A DNA stretch of 64,000 nt from Longitalea arenae. Its GTDB lineage: Bacteria; Bacteroidota; Bacteroidia; Chitinophagales; Chitinophagaceae. Shown one piece after another: positions 50,647-61,056 of this stretch. The position numbers and the translations under genes are program-made. The stretch covers positions 124,001 to 188,000 of the forward strand of contig NZ_JAFFJX010000011.1 in the NCBI RefSeq assembly GCF_016924755.1, in the 5' to 3' direction. Every line of letters begins with the position of its first letter. Position 1 is the stretch's first letter. The notes beneath the pieces were generated by a model. That model saw only the letters and a program-made list of their open reading frames with translations. It had not been told where the DNA came from and made no database searches.

Positions 50647-51834
50647 TTAAATATATTGCTGTTGTGCAATCTTGTTATTATCAATCATCTTATACAGGGT
50701 TCGCACCGAAGCCGCGGAGGTATATCCGTCTGCCGGCGTGTGCATCACATAATCAACCAGGCGGTCGATGCTCGATTCAGCTACATGCATGCGGGTATCT
50801 GAAGAAGCATAATAGATCAATACACGGCCATCCTCATCCACCACCCAGCCATTGCCAAACACTACATTCGATACATCCCCTACCCTTTCTTCGCCTTCAG
50901 GGGCAATAAAATAACCACCGGGTTTGTAAATGATCTTCGTCAGATCGTTCAGATCGGTCATAAACATATATAAAACATAACGCAGACCAGCAGCTGTATT
51001 TCGAACGCCATGCGCCAAATGCAACCAGCCAAACGCTGTTTTTATGGGTTGTGGCCCCAACCCGTTTTTCAATTCAGAAATCGTATGATAGACCCTCCTG
51101 TCTAGCACCACTTCTTTATGAATGACCGCCTGTTCTATGGAACTGCTCAACCCGAAACCAATACCGCCACCGGTACCGGCGTCGATAAACCCATCCTGTG
51201 GCCGGGTATAAAAAGCATACTGCCCGTCGACAAATTCCGGATGCAGCACCACATTCCGTTGCTGCGGCGATGGGGTTTTCAGATCGGCCAGCCGCTCCCA
51301 TTTTTTCAGGTCTTTCGTACGGGCAATGCCACATTGGGCAATAGCCGAAGACTGATCCGAGGGCAGCGCCTGGGGATCGCGGCGTTCGGCACAGAACAAA
51401 CCGTAGATCCAGCCGTCTTCATGCTGCACCACCCGCATATCGTACATATTGGTATCCTCGATCTCCGTCTCCGGCATCAGCACCGGGTAATCCCAAAACC
51501 GGAAATTATCGATGCCATTCTCACTCTCGGCCACCGCAAAAAAAGATTTCCGGTCCGACCCCTCTACCCGCGCTAATAAATAATATTTTCCATTCAATTT
51601 TATGGCGCCGGCATTGAGCACCGAATTAACAGCGATCCGTTCCATTAAATACGGATTGGTTTTCTCATTGAGATCGTATCGCCAGAAGAGGGGCGCATGC
51701 CGGTTCGTTAATACCGGGTGTTTATACCGGCAATAAATACCATTCTCCTCTTCTGCTTTTTCATTGGGACGGGTGATCAATTTTTCGTGCGCTTTTTTCA
51801 GCATCTCCAATCGCGTCAAAAAATTCTTATCCAT
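50647..51834 (-). CDS. GH130 mannosylglucose phosphorylase
   Basis: A 395-residue five-bladed-propeller enzyme of GH130. [56 protein letters not shown] and [20 protein letters not shown] fit the 4-O-beta-mannosyl-glucose phosphorylases (GH130 subfamily 1), which yield alpha-mannose-1-phosphate and glucose. No signal peptide; cytoplasmic. It lies between symporter and epimerase, the same combination as in the B. fragilis mannan cluster. Assignment to mannosylglucose over other beta-mannosides rests on this context. Confidence 0.92.
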   Translation of the reverse strand: MDKNFLTRLEMLKKAHEKLITRPNEKAEEENGIYCRYKHPVLTNRHAPLFWRYDLNEKTNPYLMERIAVNSVLNAGAIKLNGKYYLLARVEGSDRKSFFAVAESENGIDNFRFWDYPVLMPETEIEDTNMYDMRVVQHEDGWIYGLFCAERRDPQALPSDQSSAIAQCGIARTKDLKKWERLADLKTPSPQQRNVVLHPEFVDGQYAFYTRPQDGFIDAGTGGGIGFGLSSSIEQAVIHKEVVLDRRVYHTISELKNGLGPQPIKTAFGWLHLAHGVRNTAAGLRYVLYMFMTDLNDLTKIIYKPGGYFIAPEGEERVGDVSNVVFGNGWVVDEDGRVLIYYASSDTRMHVAESSIDRLVDYVMHTPADGYTSAASVRTLYKMIDNNKIAQQQYI

Positions 51835-51858
51835 TACATTTCAATTTTAAAGTCTGAT

Positions 51859-53691
51859 TTAGTTTTCAAGTTTATCCCACCAGGTCTTTTTGAGCACCAG
51901 TACAATCACCGTCAGCATACCAACGGTGATCAGTAATGGCAGCTTCAGCCATAACACGATGTACATCGGCAGGATAGTTAAACAACACTGGCCGGTAATT
52001 CCCAAAGCCACATTGAACATATCTCGCTTAAAATTTTTATTCGGCAGAAAGGCAGGGTCTTCCGCCATCACTTTCACCCGGATGGGCTTCCAGCATCCCC
52101 AGGGCTTTACGGTTTTGTAAAACTGCTTTAATACAGGCTCTGCCGTGGGCGGCGTGAGCCAGGTGCCTGTAAAACAACCGGCGAGTGAGATCAGGAAGAG
52201 CAGGGGCCAGCTGTACAGGGGCAGGGTATTCTTAAATATATATGGGAATACCAGCGCGGCTGCAATGCCGCTGGCCATACCCCAGAAAAACCCACTGGCG
52301 TTGAAACGCCACCAGTACCACTTCAACATATTGGCGGCAATATAGCCGCCATATAATGCGCCTACGATCCATTGCAACACACTGTTCACATCTTTGGCAA
52401 AAAAGCCAAGCGTAACACCAATGGCCACTACCACGATACCAACCAGGTAATTGGCCCTGATCACCTGTTTGGTACTTGCATGCGGATCGATGTACTTCAG
52501 GTAAATATCATTTACAATATAGGCCTGTGCGGCATTCAGCGTGCCGGAAAAAGTGCCCATAAAGGCGCCGAGCAATCCGGTCAACACCAGGCCCAGAATG
52601 CCAACCGGTAAAAAACCGTTGATGGCGGCCGGTAAGATCTTCTCAAAATCAGTCCCCTTGGCCGTACGCAGATCGAGCTGGTTATAATATAACAAAGCCA
52701 ATACGGTCAACCCGATGATCATCGAATACCTTACCGGTAATAAGATGATGGAAACGAAGCCCGACATTTTGCTGGCATCCTTCGGCGAACGGGTCGACAA
52801 TACCTTTTGCATATCGTAATTGGGCGCTGGTCCGGCCAGGCTCGCAAATAAACCTTTGAACAACATCATCATAAAGAAGAAACCGAACAACCCAAAACCA
52901 TCTTCTGCGATCTTCTTATTCGCATCCGGCACCAGCCCGCTCCAATCGAGGTTCAAGTGCCAGTTGAAAAAGGGATTGGTCCAGCCATTGGGCACAGCCA
53001 GCTGGGTACCGGGCCCGTGCAAACGCAGCATGGCAATAACCGCAATCGAAATGCAGGCGACTATCATGATCGCATACTTGATCACATCCCCCAGTACAAT
53101 ACTATGCATGCCACCCAGGATGGAATAGAACATCGCAAACAGCGTAAATACAATACCATACAGATGCGGCACATATTCCGGCGCTATGGTGAAGGGCACA
53201 TAGGGCTGAACCATATGCCAGGGAACAAAGATCTCCATGAACTTACCCAGCCCTACAAAGCCATAGGCCAGGAACCCAAAACAGCTTAAAAGGGCAAAGG
53301 CTACCACTACATTGTGCGAACTCTTTACGCCCCGCCCGCTTGAGCCGAAACGGGTAACGAGCCATTCAGCGCCCGTACTGGCATTTGAGCGCCGCACCCA
53401 TTTGGAAATGAACATCATCATGAACACCTGGTTGAACACGGGCCATAACCAGGGGATCCAGATCGATTTCATGCCATATACGAAACAAAGGGCTACCATC
53501 CACATAGTGCCGCTGATATCGAACATATCACTGGCATCGCTCAACCCTAACATGTACCAGGGCAGCGACTTGCCACCCAGCAAATAACTTTCTTTATTCT
53601 TGCGGGCCCGCTTGCGCATTACCCAACCTATTACTACCATGGCCGCCAGGTACAGAACAACGATACTTATATCTAAAACTGTTAATCTCAT
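51859..53691 (-). CDS. Sodium/solute symporter (SSS family)
   Basis: A 610-residue inner-membrane carrier with about 14 membrane segments. LDISIVVLYLAAMVVIGWVM, YLLGGKSLPWYMLGLSDASD and TGAEWLVTRFG are typical of the SSS family. By position it should import mannobiose or short manno-oligosaccharides from the periplasm. The gap to the upstream GH26 gene (53692-53819) holds a word array, whereas all other gaps of the operon are under 40 bases. Confidence 0.9.
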   Translation of the reverse strand: MRLTVLDISIVVLYLAAMVVIGWVMRKRARKNKESYLLGGKSLPWYMLGLSDASDMFDISGTMWMVALCFVYGMKSIWIPWLWPVFNQVFMMMFISKWVRRSNASTGAEWLVTRFGSSGRGVKSSHNVVVAFALLSCFGFLAYGFVGLGKFMEIFVPWHMVQPYVPFTIAPEYVPHLYGIVFTLFAMFYSILGGMHSIVLGDVIKYAIMIVACISIAVIAMLRLHGPGTQLAVPNGWTNPFFNWHLNLDWSGLVPDANKKIAEDGFGLFGFFFMMMLFKGLFASLAGPAPNYDMQKVLSTRSPKDASKMSGFVSIILLPVRYSMIIGLTVLALLYYNQLDLRTAKGTDFEKILPAAINGFLPVGILGLVLTGLLGAFMGTFSGTLNAAQAYIVNDIYLKYIDPHASTKQVIRANYLVGIVVVAIGVTLGFFAKDVNSVLQWIVGALYGGYIAANMLKWYWWRFNASGFFWGMASGIAAALVFPYIFKNTLPLYSWPLLFLISLAGCFTGTWLTPPTAEPVLKQFYKTVKPWGCWKPIRVKVMAEDPAFLPNKNFKRDMFNVALGITGQCCLTILPMYIVLWLKLPLLITVGMLTVIVLVLKKTWWDKLEN

Positions 53692-53721
53692 TATACTTTG
53701 CTTCTCTTTCTTATTTGTGAG

Positions 53722-53752
53722 TCACCGGTTACCAGTTACCGGTTACCGGTTT
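53722..53752. repeat. Word array inside the mannan operon
   Basis: GTCACCGGTTACCAGTTACC, then GGTTACCGGTTTCC: same family as 33964-34016 but in one orientation, so no long hairpin. It separates the genes for extracellular steps from those for import and intracellular steps. Confidence 0.75.
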
Positions 53753-53819
53753 CCCTGCTCTTAGAAATCCTTTATCAATTTTTATCAACTTTATCTCCTT
53801 CATCAGCCATTTCAATGAG

Positions 53820-54983
53820 CTAATAACCATACAACTTCTCCTTAGCCACATCGCGCTCAAACAAGGTATTCTCCAATTGATAGAACTTAATGAAATCCTG
53901 CTCAGCAGCATGTCCCTTGTACGGCGTATAATAATGCATCCGCTTCATTCCTTCATTATAACCATGGTTCCGCCAGACCATTACATAAGAGATCTTATGC
54001 CGGCCGATTGCCTTGGCTAATATCTCTGTAAACCAGGTGGTATAAGGCAGCTGCTCATAGCCGGTTTCAGCCAGGGCTGTTAGTTTATTCTTCTCAGCAG
54101 CGATCTCACTGATCATGCCCAACTGGGAATTGATGTTGTTAACAAACCAGTCGCTTTTGGCGGGATCGTCATATTGATAGGCGTCAAAGCTGAGCAGATC
54201 CACCACATCATCGCCGGGATAACGCTCCAGGAATTCCTCTTTTGTTTTAAAATCGCCGGAGGTATTGTATACATACAACAGGTTATGCACTTTCTTTTCT
54301 TCCCGCAGATAATACTGGGTGAACCGCCACAACACCTTAAACTCTTCCGGGGTACAGGCATTGCGGCACCACCAGAACCAGTTTCCCGTTAGCTCATGAA
54401 ATGGGCGGAAGAACACCGGGATGGCTTCGCCCCGGCTACCTTTTAACGACAGGAAGAATCTGGCCAGTTCATCGAGCCAGGATCTGTACAATTTATGATT
54501 GACAGCGCCCGGCAAGATCGACGCTACGGTGCCATGGGTTGTGTCCCAGGCGCCTTTAGGCGCGCCTAAGGGACTCCGCGCATGCCAGCTGATGGTGATC
54601 ACTCCACCCCGCGCATAACCTTCCTGGATGAATTGCCGCATCTTTTTAAAAGGAACACCATCGAGATTCTTTTCTTCCCTGGCTTCCAGTCCGCCTAACT
54701 CCCACCCATACACCGCCGGGTAATCGCCGGCCAGCTCTTTTACATCGCTTCTACCATGCTCATACCGCCAGTGCACGCCATAAACGAGGTCATCCTGGTG
54801 ACCAAACATGTAGCCCTTAGCTGCGAGCTTTTTCAAATTATTGTGCAGGGCAATGGTTTGCCTGGTGGCTTTGGCATCGGCCGGCAATTCAGGTGTGGCC
54901 GTCTGGGCCATTGCGAAAGCGGTAACCGGCAGGCCTGTAAGCACCAGGATCCATTTTTTAATATTGCTAATTATGTTCACCAT
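53820..54983 (-). CDS. Beta-mannanase, GH26
   Basis: A 387-residue exported glycoside hydrolase of family 26. A signal peptide ends near AMAQ (about residue 27). YMFGHQDDLVYGV begins the barrel; RPFHELTGNWFWW contains the acid/base Glu197, and TALAETGYE the nucleophile Glu306. It cuts beta-1,4-mannan, probably to mannobiose. No lipobox is seen, so it is likely periplasmic or secreted, not anchored. Located between the TIG lipoprotein gene and the symporter gene. Confidence 0.94.
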   Translation of the reverse strand: MVNIISNIKKWILVLTGLPVTAFAMAQTATPELPADAKATRQTIALHNNLKKLAAKGYMFGHQDDLVYGVHWRYEHGRSDVKELAGDYPAVYGWELGGLEAREEKNLDGVPFKKMRQFIQEGYARGGVITISWHARSPLGAPKGAWDTTHGTVASILPGAVNHKLYRSWLDELARFFLSLKGSRGEAIPVFFRPFHELTGNWFWWCRNACTPEEFKVLWRFTQYYLREEKKVHNLLYVYNTSGDFKTKEEFLERYPGDDVVDLLSFDAYQYDDPAKSDWFVNNINSQLGMISEIAAEKNKLTALAETGYEQLPYTTWFTEILAKAIGRHKISYVMVWRNHGYNEGMKRMHYYTPYKGHAAEQDFIKFYQLENTLFERDVAKEKLYGY

Positions 54984-54990
54984 CAGGCTT

Positions 54991-56067
54991 CTATTTCACA
55001 AATAAGATATCATCAAAATAGAATGTTTCATCCTGCGCATCTGGTCCCTTTATGCGGAACCCAAGTTCTTTGAACGGTGAACCGGTAGCCCATAATTTCA
55101 GGGTTGATAAGGGGATCTTGAAATAGTTCCATACATTGGCCTTCACATCTATGCGGTTGTCCTCGATATAGTTGCCGTAACCGCCTTCTATTTTATCCGT
55201 CATGATGTAGAGGGAATAATCTCTCGAGGCGCCCTTCACCCAAACCGTAAGGTATTTGTAATCGGCATTTTGGGATATGCCATTCCAGTTGGCCAAACCG
55301 ATCAGGTGCCAATTGCCCTTCTGGTATTTTTTGCCGATGGATTTGGTACCACTTTTAAATTCGGCCGTGGAAATAAAGGCAGCATCGCCCCAGGAATTAT
55401 TCTCAATATCAGTACCCCAATCGTCTGTAAAAAATTTAAAAGCCAGATCAAGGTTTACAAACTCCTGGGTGGTCGTTCTTGCTCCGGTTACATTGGTGAT
55501 ATCAAGGCTGGCCCGCGGCGCCGTAGTGGCCGGCATCCTGATCACCAGCTGCTTTTTTGATTTTGAAAGAACAGTAGCTTCGGTGGTGGTGCCGGTCAGC
55601 ACTACTTTACTTACACTTTCCAGGTTGTTTCCCGTCAATGTAATTTCTGTTCCGGCTACATAATTATAATTTGACACACTCGTTACACTGGGAAATGCGA
55701 GGCCGTTAAAAGGCACCGAAAGGGTTCTACCGGCGCCATTCGTAAATATAATATTCTGCTGGCCGCCCGATACGGTATCGGGCACCCGGAACACGATGGC
55801 ATTGGCTGTATTCAGCGTAGTATAAAAGGGGGCAGGTACACTATCCTTGTCAAAAACGATCTTCCTGATATCGCCGAGTCCACTACCCGTAAGGGTTAGC
55901 ACCGTGCCGCCCGCTCCTGAACCAGGGGTTAGGCTCTCAGCCACCGGCTCACCCGATGGATCGCCGGGATTACCGTCGTGGTCCTTTTCACAGGAATGCA
56001 GCGTGAATAAGAGACAGGCTGTTATAAGACCGATCGCAAAAGATTTATAATTGAGGAACTTTTTCAT
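54991..56067 (-). CDS. Surface glycan-binding lipoprotein with IPT/TIG domains
   Basis: A 358-residue predicted lipoprotein (lipobox TLHSC, then EKDHDGNPGD). Two IPT/TIG domains follow (about 40-125: LTPGSGAGGTVLTLTGSGLG; about 126-215: YVAGTEITLTGNNLE) and a C-terminal beta-sandwich (about 220-358) with IGLANWNGIS and DETFYFDDILFVK, which looks like a carbohydrate-binding module. It stands directly after SusD, where SusE/F-like surface glycan-binding proteins are normally encoded, so mannan binding at the cell surface is expected. Confidence 0.88.
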   Translation of the reverse strand: MKKFLNYKSFAIGLITACLLFTLHSCEKDHDGNPGDPSGEPVAESLTPGSGAGGTVLTLTGSGLGDIRKIVFDKDSVPAPFYTTLNTANAIVFRVPDTVSGGQQNIIFTNGAGRTLSVPFNGLAFPSVTSVSNYNYVAGTEITLTGNNLESVSKVVLTGTTTEATVLSKSKKQLVIRMPATTAPRASLDITNVTGARTTTQEFVNLDLAFKFFTDDWGTDIENNSWGDAAFISTAEFKSGTKSIGKKYQKGNWHLIGLANWNGISQNADYKYLTVWVKGASRDYSLYIMTDKIEGGYGNYIEDNRIDVKANVWNYFKIPLSTLKLWATGSPFKELGFRIKGPDAQDETFYFDDILFVK

Positions 56068-56090
56068 AGTATCAATCTTGTTTAGAATAA

Positions 56091-57656
56091 TTAATAATAA
56101 CTAACCGGATCTTTTGCCAGTTCGGGGTCCTGTAAGATCTCACCGGCAGGTACGGGCAGATACATATACCGCTCTGAAAAGGTAACCCGTGCCGGTGCAT
56201 CTACCGTACCCCTGTTCTGCGCTTCTATCAACTGCTTGGCTTTTGCGAAACCCTGTCTTTGCAGGTCGAACCAGTAATCGCCCTCAAATGCAAATTCAAC
56301 CCGGCGCTCTTTCAGCACATCATCTTTTGTGATCGTGGTTTTGGTCGATAAACCAGCCCTTCTGCGTACTTTATTGTAGGCCTCTACTGCCGAAGCTTCG
56401 GTAGTGGAACTGCCTGCGCCTATCACTGCTTCTGCATATATCAGTAATACATCGGCATAACGCAGGATCATGGTATTGATGCCGGAGTTCATGCCCAGCA
56501 CCGTTTCACCGCCAAAGGTCTTTCCCGGGCCTACCACGTATTTCGCAATATTCGAACGGGTGGCATTTTTAATGCCGCCCTCCCCATCTTTTTGCAGGGT
56601 GTCGTACTTATAACCATTTGCCATAAACGAATTGTAGTTGGCATTCGCATTTTTGGGTTTCCATTCGGCCTTGCTCCAGCCATGTTCCATGACAGAACCT
56701 TTGCGGCGCAGATCACCGAACTCATAGGCGTTTAAAATGTCTAAAGTAGGAATATACAACTGCCACATACTGGCTTCCTCAGTTTGCAGGTTGGAAGGGC
56801 CGCGGTCAGGATTTTTCTGGTTACCCGATCCCCAGGGATTACTGGTCAACTGGTGCTGAATCGAGAACAGCGATTCCTTATTGTTATTAAAGCTGCTTGA
56901 ATTGAACATGCCGGCATAATCATCCACCAGTTCATACTTGTTGGAAGCGATCACTTCCTGTGCTTTTATCCTGGCATTTTCATAATCTTTCAGGTAGAGG
57001 TACAATTTGGCCATCATGCCTTTAGCCGCATATTTCGTCAACCGGCCCGGTTGCGGATCGGTTTCTGGCAAACCTTCTTCTGCAAGCTTCAATTCTTCAA
57101 GGGCAAAACGCAATACATCTCTTTGAAAATACCGCGGAATATTGAAATTGCCCGACAAGGCCGTTTTACCGGGATCCGTAATGATTGGCGCATCGCCCCA
57201 GATACGGCCAATAAAAAAGTACACCGTACCCCTGAAGAAATGACATTCTGCAATAGCCGGGTCGATAAAAGTTTTATTACCTCCCCTCGATAGTTTCTGC
57301 TCCAGGGTTTTGATATACTCGCTCGTCCAGCCGCCGATCTTGTAAAACACTTTCCAGGCATCGGCTATCCGTACAGAGGTGGAAGCAAAAGAAAACATCA
57401 GAAATGGCGCATCATCGCCACCTCCGCTTTGTTCATTACCGGCCATCACATCACCGATCGCATCCATGGCGCGGTTCTCATATCCCGACCAGGGCAGCCC
57501 ATATAATGTACTGGTGAGCCCGCGCACTTCATCTGCGGTATTGTAGTAATTGTCTAAGGTAGTAGCATCGAGGGCTGGCCGCTCGGTAAACTTTTTCGAA
57601 CAGGATACCAGCATCAGCAGCACGGCCCCTAAAGCAGATATATAATTTCGTTTCAT
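56091..57656 (-). CDS. SusD/RagB outer-membrane lipoprotein
   Basis: A 521-residue SusD-family lipoprotein (lipobox LVSC, then SKKFTERPALDATTLDNYYN). N-terminal TPR-like helices and the C-terminal RRAGLSTKTTITKDDVLKER, RVEFAFEGDYWFDLQRQG are typical. It forms the lid over the SusC transporter and binds the oligosaccharide. It is co-transcribed with SusC (27-base gap). Confidence 0.96.
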   Translation of the reverse strand: MKRNYISALGAVLLMLVSCSKKFTERPALDATTLDNYYNTADEVRGLTSTLYGLPWSGYENRAMDAIGDVMAGNEQSGGGDDAPFLMFSFASTSVRIADAWKVFYKIGGWTSEYIKTLEQKLSRGGNKTFIDPAIAECHFFRGTVYFFIGRIWGDAPIITDPGKTALSGNFNIPRYFQRDVLRFALEELKLAEEGLPETDPQPGRLTKYAAKGMMAKLYLYLKDYENARIKAQEVIASNKYELVDDYAGMFNSSSFNNNKESLFSIQHQLTSNPWGSGNQKNPDRGPSNLQTEEASMWQLYIPTLDILNAYEFGDLRRKGSVMEHGWSKAEWKPKNANANYNSFMANGYKYDTLQKDGEGGIKNATRSNIAKYVVGPGKTFGGETVLGMNSGINTMILRYADVLLIYAEAVIGAGSSTTEASAVEAYNKVRRRAGLSTKTTITKDDVLKERRVEFAFEGDYWFDLQRQGFAKAKQLIEAQNRGTVDAPARVTFSERYMYLPVPAGEILQDPELAKDPVSYY

Positions 57657-57683
57657 TGTATTTTATTTTAAGCCATCGAAATA

Positions 57684-60600
57684 TTAAAACTCAAGATTTG
57701 CACCGATCGTAAAGGAACGCGGATTGGGATAATGCCCCATATCAACATTCATGAGTTTAATGTTATTGTTAAAGGCCCCGATCTCCGGATCGTAGCCGCT
57801 GTAATCAGTAAAGGTCTTCAGGTTCTGTATGCTCACGTATACCCGGGCGTTATTCACTTTCACTTTGTCAAGCAGATGCCGGGGCAAGCGGTAGCCCAGC
57901 GTAATGTTCTGAATGCGCACATAAGAGCCATCTTCTACATAGCGGTCAGAGATATAGATGTTGTTGGTATTCGTATTACTGAACCTGGGCAATTTGCCGC
58001 CTGTATTGGTTTCTGTATACCGGTCTTTGACGGTACGCAGCTGGTTGTAATTGGCATTGTCCATTTTTTCCAGCTGCCAGCGCAGGAAGTTGAAGATCTT
58101 AGCGCCATGGCTTCCCTGGATGAATACACTCAGATCAAAATCCTTGTACTGAAAAGTATTGGTGAATCCAAAGGTAAACTTAGGGAGGGGACTGCCGATA
58201 AAGGTGATATCATCTGCATCGATAACGGTATCACCATTCACATCTTTAAAGCGAACATCGCCGAGCCAGGTATGCGTTTGATCAACCGTATAATCAAACT
58301 GAGGCATACTATTGTCGAGCTCATCTTTCGTGCGGAAAAGCCCATCAGTAACCAGTCCAAAAAATGAACCGACCGCATAACCAGGCTTGGTAAAGGTGAT
58401 GGTGTAATTGTCGTAATACACTTTACCGGAAAGGCCGGCTGTTGATGCAGCCATTTTATCGAGGCGGTTCTTGAAATGCGAAAAGATCACATTGGTCTTC
58501 CAGGAAAAATCGTTCGTTTTAATATTGTTCGTGGTCACACTGATATCGACACCGGTATTGCTCATCTGCCCTACATTGCCAATGGGCGCTTTCAGATCAT
58601 CCCACTGATCACCCACGCCGATGAGGCGCGGACCGGTCAGGAACATCAACATATCCGTGGTTGTTTTTTTATACAGGTCAACGCTCAGGTCGATCCTGCC
58701 TTTCAGGAAAGACGCGTCGATCCCGGCATTCTTCGTTACTACCGCTTCCCAGCTCAGATCAGGGTTGGAAATACCGTTCAGGTAATTGGCATCGCCAAAA
58801 CCAACAGGACCGGGCCAGAAGCCAACGACTGACGTATATGGCGGATTTGGCGATCCACTGGGCAGGTTCTGATTTCCTACAGAACCATACCCTACGCGCA
58901 GCTTCAGGTAGTTCATTACATGTTTAACAGGATCGATGAACTTCTCGTTGCTGACGGTCCAGCCCACGGATGCACCGGGGAAATAACCCCATTTGTTGTT
59001 GGGGCCAAAGTTCGAAGAAGCATCTGCGCGGAAACTTAGTGAAAGCGAGAACCGGTCATCATAGGTATAGGTACCCCGGGCAAACCAGGATTCCATGGCC
59101 CAGTTATTTTTGCCGCCTTCCAGTTCCCAGGTGGGTTTATCGCTGCTGCCCGCATTGAGATCGAGGATATTATTGGCCAGATTTATCTTCTTCCCGTTAA
59201 TTGATTCATAATAGGAATACTGTGCTTCATGGCCTACCGTAGCTGAAATGCTGTGTTTGTTGATCCATTTGTTATAATTCAGGTAATTGCGCAGTGAGTA
59301 GTAGTAACTATTGGCCCTTCTGTCGAACAGCTGGCTTTGCAGTTTATTGGGACCGATAGCGCCGGCATTCTGGTATGCCAGGTTATTGTTCAGGTTGAGC
59401 GAGTAGGCAAACTCTGTTTTAAAAGAAAGGTCTTTGCGCAGCAGCAGGTCGGCATAGGTACTGCCAAACACCTGCCAGTTGGTGCCTTTATTACCGCGGT
59501 AATGACTCCTGGCAATGGGATTATCCTGGCCATATTGAAAACCGCCAACGGTGGTTCCACCGCCCCAGGTGCCATCGAGATTTTTTACCGGGATCAGCGG
59601 ACTTTGAACAGCTCCCCACCAGATGGTCCCTTCCGCAGCATCGGCCAGCGTAACGTTCTGAATAGACCTGGTGGCATTGGTGCTGAAGCCGATCTTCAAC
59701 CAGTTCTTCAGTTGATGATCGAGGCTGAAGCGGAGGGAATACCGTTTAAAATCAGAACCGATAAGGATCCCTTTCTGATCAAAATAGTTCAATGACAGAT
59801 AGTAAGAAGTTTTGTCTTTTCCACCGGAAAAACTCAACTGGTGATTTTGCAGCTGGCCATGGCGGAACATGGCGTCCTGCCAGTCGGTGCCGGAACCTAA
59901 CACAGAAGGATCCTTGAATTCTTCGGCAGGCAGTAAGCCGATCAGCGGTGCTACGGCATTCTGGTATTCGGCAAACTCGCGCAGGTTCATCAGGTCGAGT
60001 TTCTTTTGCACCTGCTGTTCCCCGTAATACATATCGTAGCTTATTTTTCCCTCGCCGCTTTTTCCTTTTTTGGTAGTGATAAGGATCACGCCATTCGCCG
60101 CCTGGGAACCATAAATGGCCTGGGCAGAAGCGTCTTTCAATACATCGATCGACTCAATATCGCCGGGATTGATAGAAGCCATTACGCTGTTACCCGTTTG
60201 GCCGTCGGAACCGCCTAACCCGGCATAGCCGGTAGTGGACCTTGTATTATTAAAAAAAGGAACGCCATCGATCACGATCAATGGGTCGTTACTGTTGATA
60301 GAGGTAACGCCACGCACTTTAACAGATACGCCGCCGCCTGGCTGGCCACTGTTATTGGTAACGGTTAAACCGGCCACTTTTCCCTGTAAAGCCTGGTCGA
60401 TGCCGGCTACCGGCAGGTCTTTGAGGTCTTTGGCTTTTACAGAAGAAACGGCAGAGCTCACATCGTTGCGGCGGGCTGTACCGTACCCGATCACTACCAC
60501 CTCATTGAGCTTGCTATCGGTAACGTTCAGGGTAACGATGACCGACTGCTTTCCTTCAATGGAAACGCTCATGGGTTTCATACCTACGTAGGACACTTCG

Positions 60601-60824
60601 AGCGCGGTAGTTCCGTCAGGAACTGCCAGCCTGAACTGACCGTTGGCGTCTGAAACAACGGATGTTTTTGCCCCTTTTACTTTGATCGTGGCTTTTTCAA
60701 GTGGAATCCCATTCTGGTCGGAGATGATGCCCGAGATCGTTTTGGTTTGGGCTAAGGCAGGAGCCGTTTGGGCCAGTACCCATAGCACACCTATGAGTAC
60801 CCGGCAGAGTACTTTTTTTCTCAT
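57684..60824 (-). CDS. SusC/RagA TonB-dependent outer-membrane transporter
   Basis: A 1046-residue protein. Signal peptide (RKKVLCRVLIGVLWVLA), carboxypeptidase-like regulatory domain (TISGIISDQNGIPLEKATIK), TonB box region EVVVIGYGT, plug with IESIDVLKDASAQAIYGSQA and GVILITTKKG, and a C-terminal barrel ending in FTIGANLEF. It takes up oligosaccharides across the outer membrane with TonB energy. The start at 60824 is an ATG; the in-frame TTG 12 bases upstream adds nothing recognisable. No anti-sigma-interacting STN domain, consistent with control by the divergent AraC gene. Confidence 0.97.
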   Translation of the reverse strand: MRKKVLCRVLIGVLWVLAQTAPALAQTKTISGIISDQNGIPLEKATIKVKGAKTSVVSDANGQFRLAVPDGTTALEVSYVGMKPMSVSIEGKQSVIVTLNVTDSKLNEVVVIGYGTARRNDVSSAVSSVKAKDLKDLPVAGIDQALQGKVAGLTVTNNSGQPGGGVSVKVRGVTSINSNDPLIVIDGVPFFNNTRSTTGYAGLGGSDGQTGNSVMASINPGDIESIDVLKDASAQAIYGSQAANGVILITTKKGKSGEGKISYDMYYGEQQVQKKLDLMNLREFAEYQNAVAPLIGLLPAEEFKDPSVLGSGTDWQDAMFRHGQLQNHQLSFSGGKDKTSYYLSLNYFDQKGILIGSDFKRYSLRFSLDHQLKNWLKIGFSTNATRSIQNVTLADAAEGTIWWGAVQSPLIPVKNLDGTWGGGTTVGGFQYGQDNPIARSHYRGNKGTNWQVFGSTYADLLLRKDLSFKTEFAYSLNLNNNLAYQNAGAIGPNKLQSQLFDRRANSYYYSLRNYLNYNKWINKHSISATVGHEAQYSYYESINGKKINLANNILDLNAGSSDKPTWELEGGKNNWAMESWFARGTYTYDDRFSLSLSFRADASSNFGPNNKWGYFPGASVGWTVSNEKFIDPVKHVMNYLKLRVGYGSVGNQNLPSGSPNPPYTSVVGFWPGPVGFGDANYLNGISNPDLSWEAVVTKNAGIDASFLKGRIDLSVDLYKKTTTDMLMFLTGPRLIGVGDQWDDLKAPIGNVGQMSNTGVDISVTTNNIKTNDFSWKTNVIFSHFKNRLDKMAASTAGLSGKVYYDNYTITFTKPGYAVGSFFGLVTDGLFRTKDELDNSMPQFDYTVDQTHTWLGDVRFKDVNGDTVIDADDITFIGSPLPKFTFGFTNTFQYKDFDLSVFIQGSHGAKIFNFLRWQLEKMDNANYNQLRTVKDRYTETNTGGKLPRFSNTNTNNIYISDRYVEDGSYVRIQNITLGYRLPRHLLDKVKVNNARVYVSIQNLKTFTDYSGYDPEIGAFNNNIKLMNVDMGHYPNPRSFTIGANLEF

Positions 60825-60843
60825 ACAGCAATACAATTTGGTT

Positions 60844-60851
60844 CAAATTTA
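60844..60851 (-). promoter_or_regulatory. -7 element of the mannan operon
   Basis: TAAATTTG on the minus strand, 19 bases before the SusC start. The 11-mer CAATTATGATA occurs at 60857-60867 and 60989-60999 in the SusC-AraC spacer and is a candidate site for the regulator. Confidence 0.5.
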
Positions 60852-61056
60852 TGGCTCAATTATGATAGAGATATAATACTATATTGACCTATTTTTATAT
60901 TATTTCAAAGGTTAATCGTGCCAAAGACACGTAAAAATGCCCTAAATCGATAACCAGCCTATCTTTTATAGCTTACACGTATAAAATACAATTATGATAT
61001 TAATTATACCGGTAATTATATAAATTTGATCAGAATAACGATACAATTGCCAGCAT

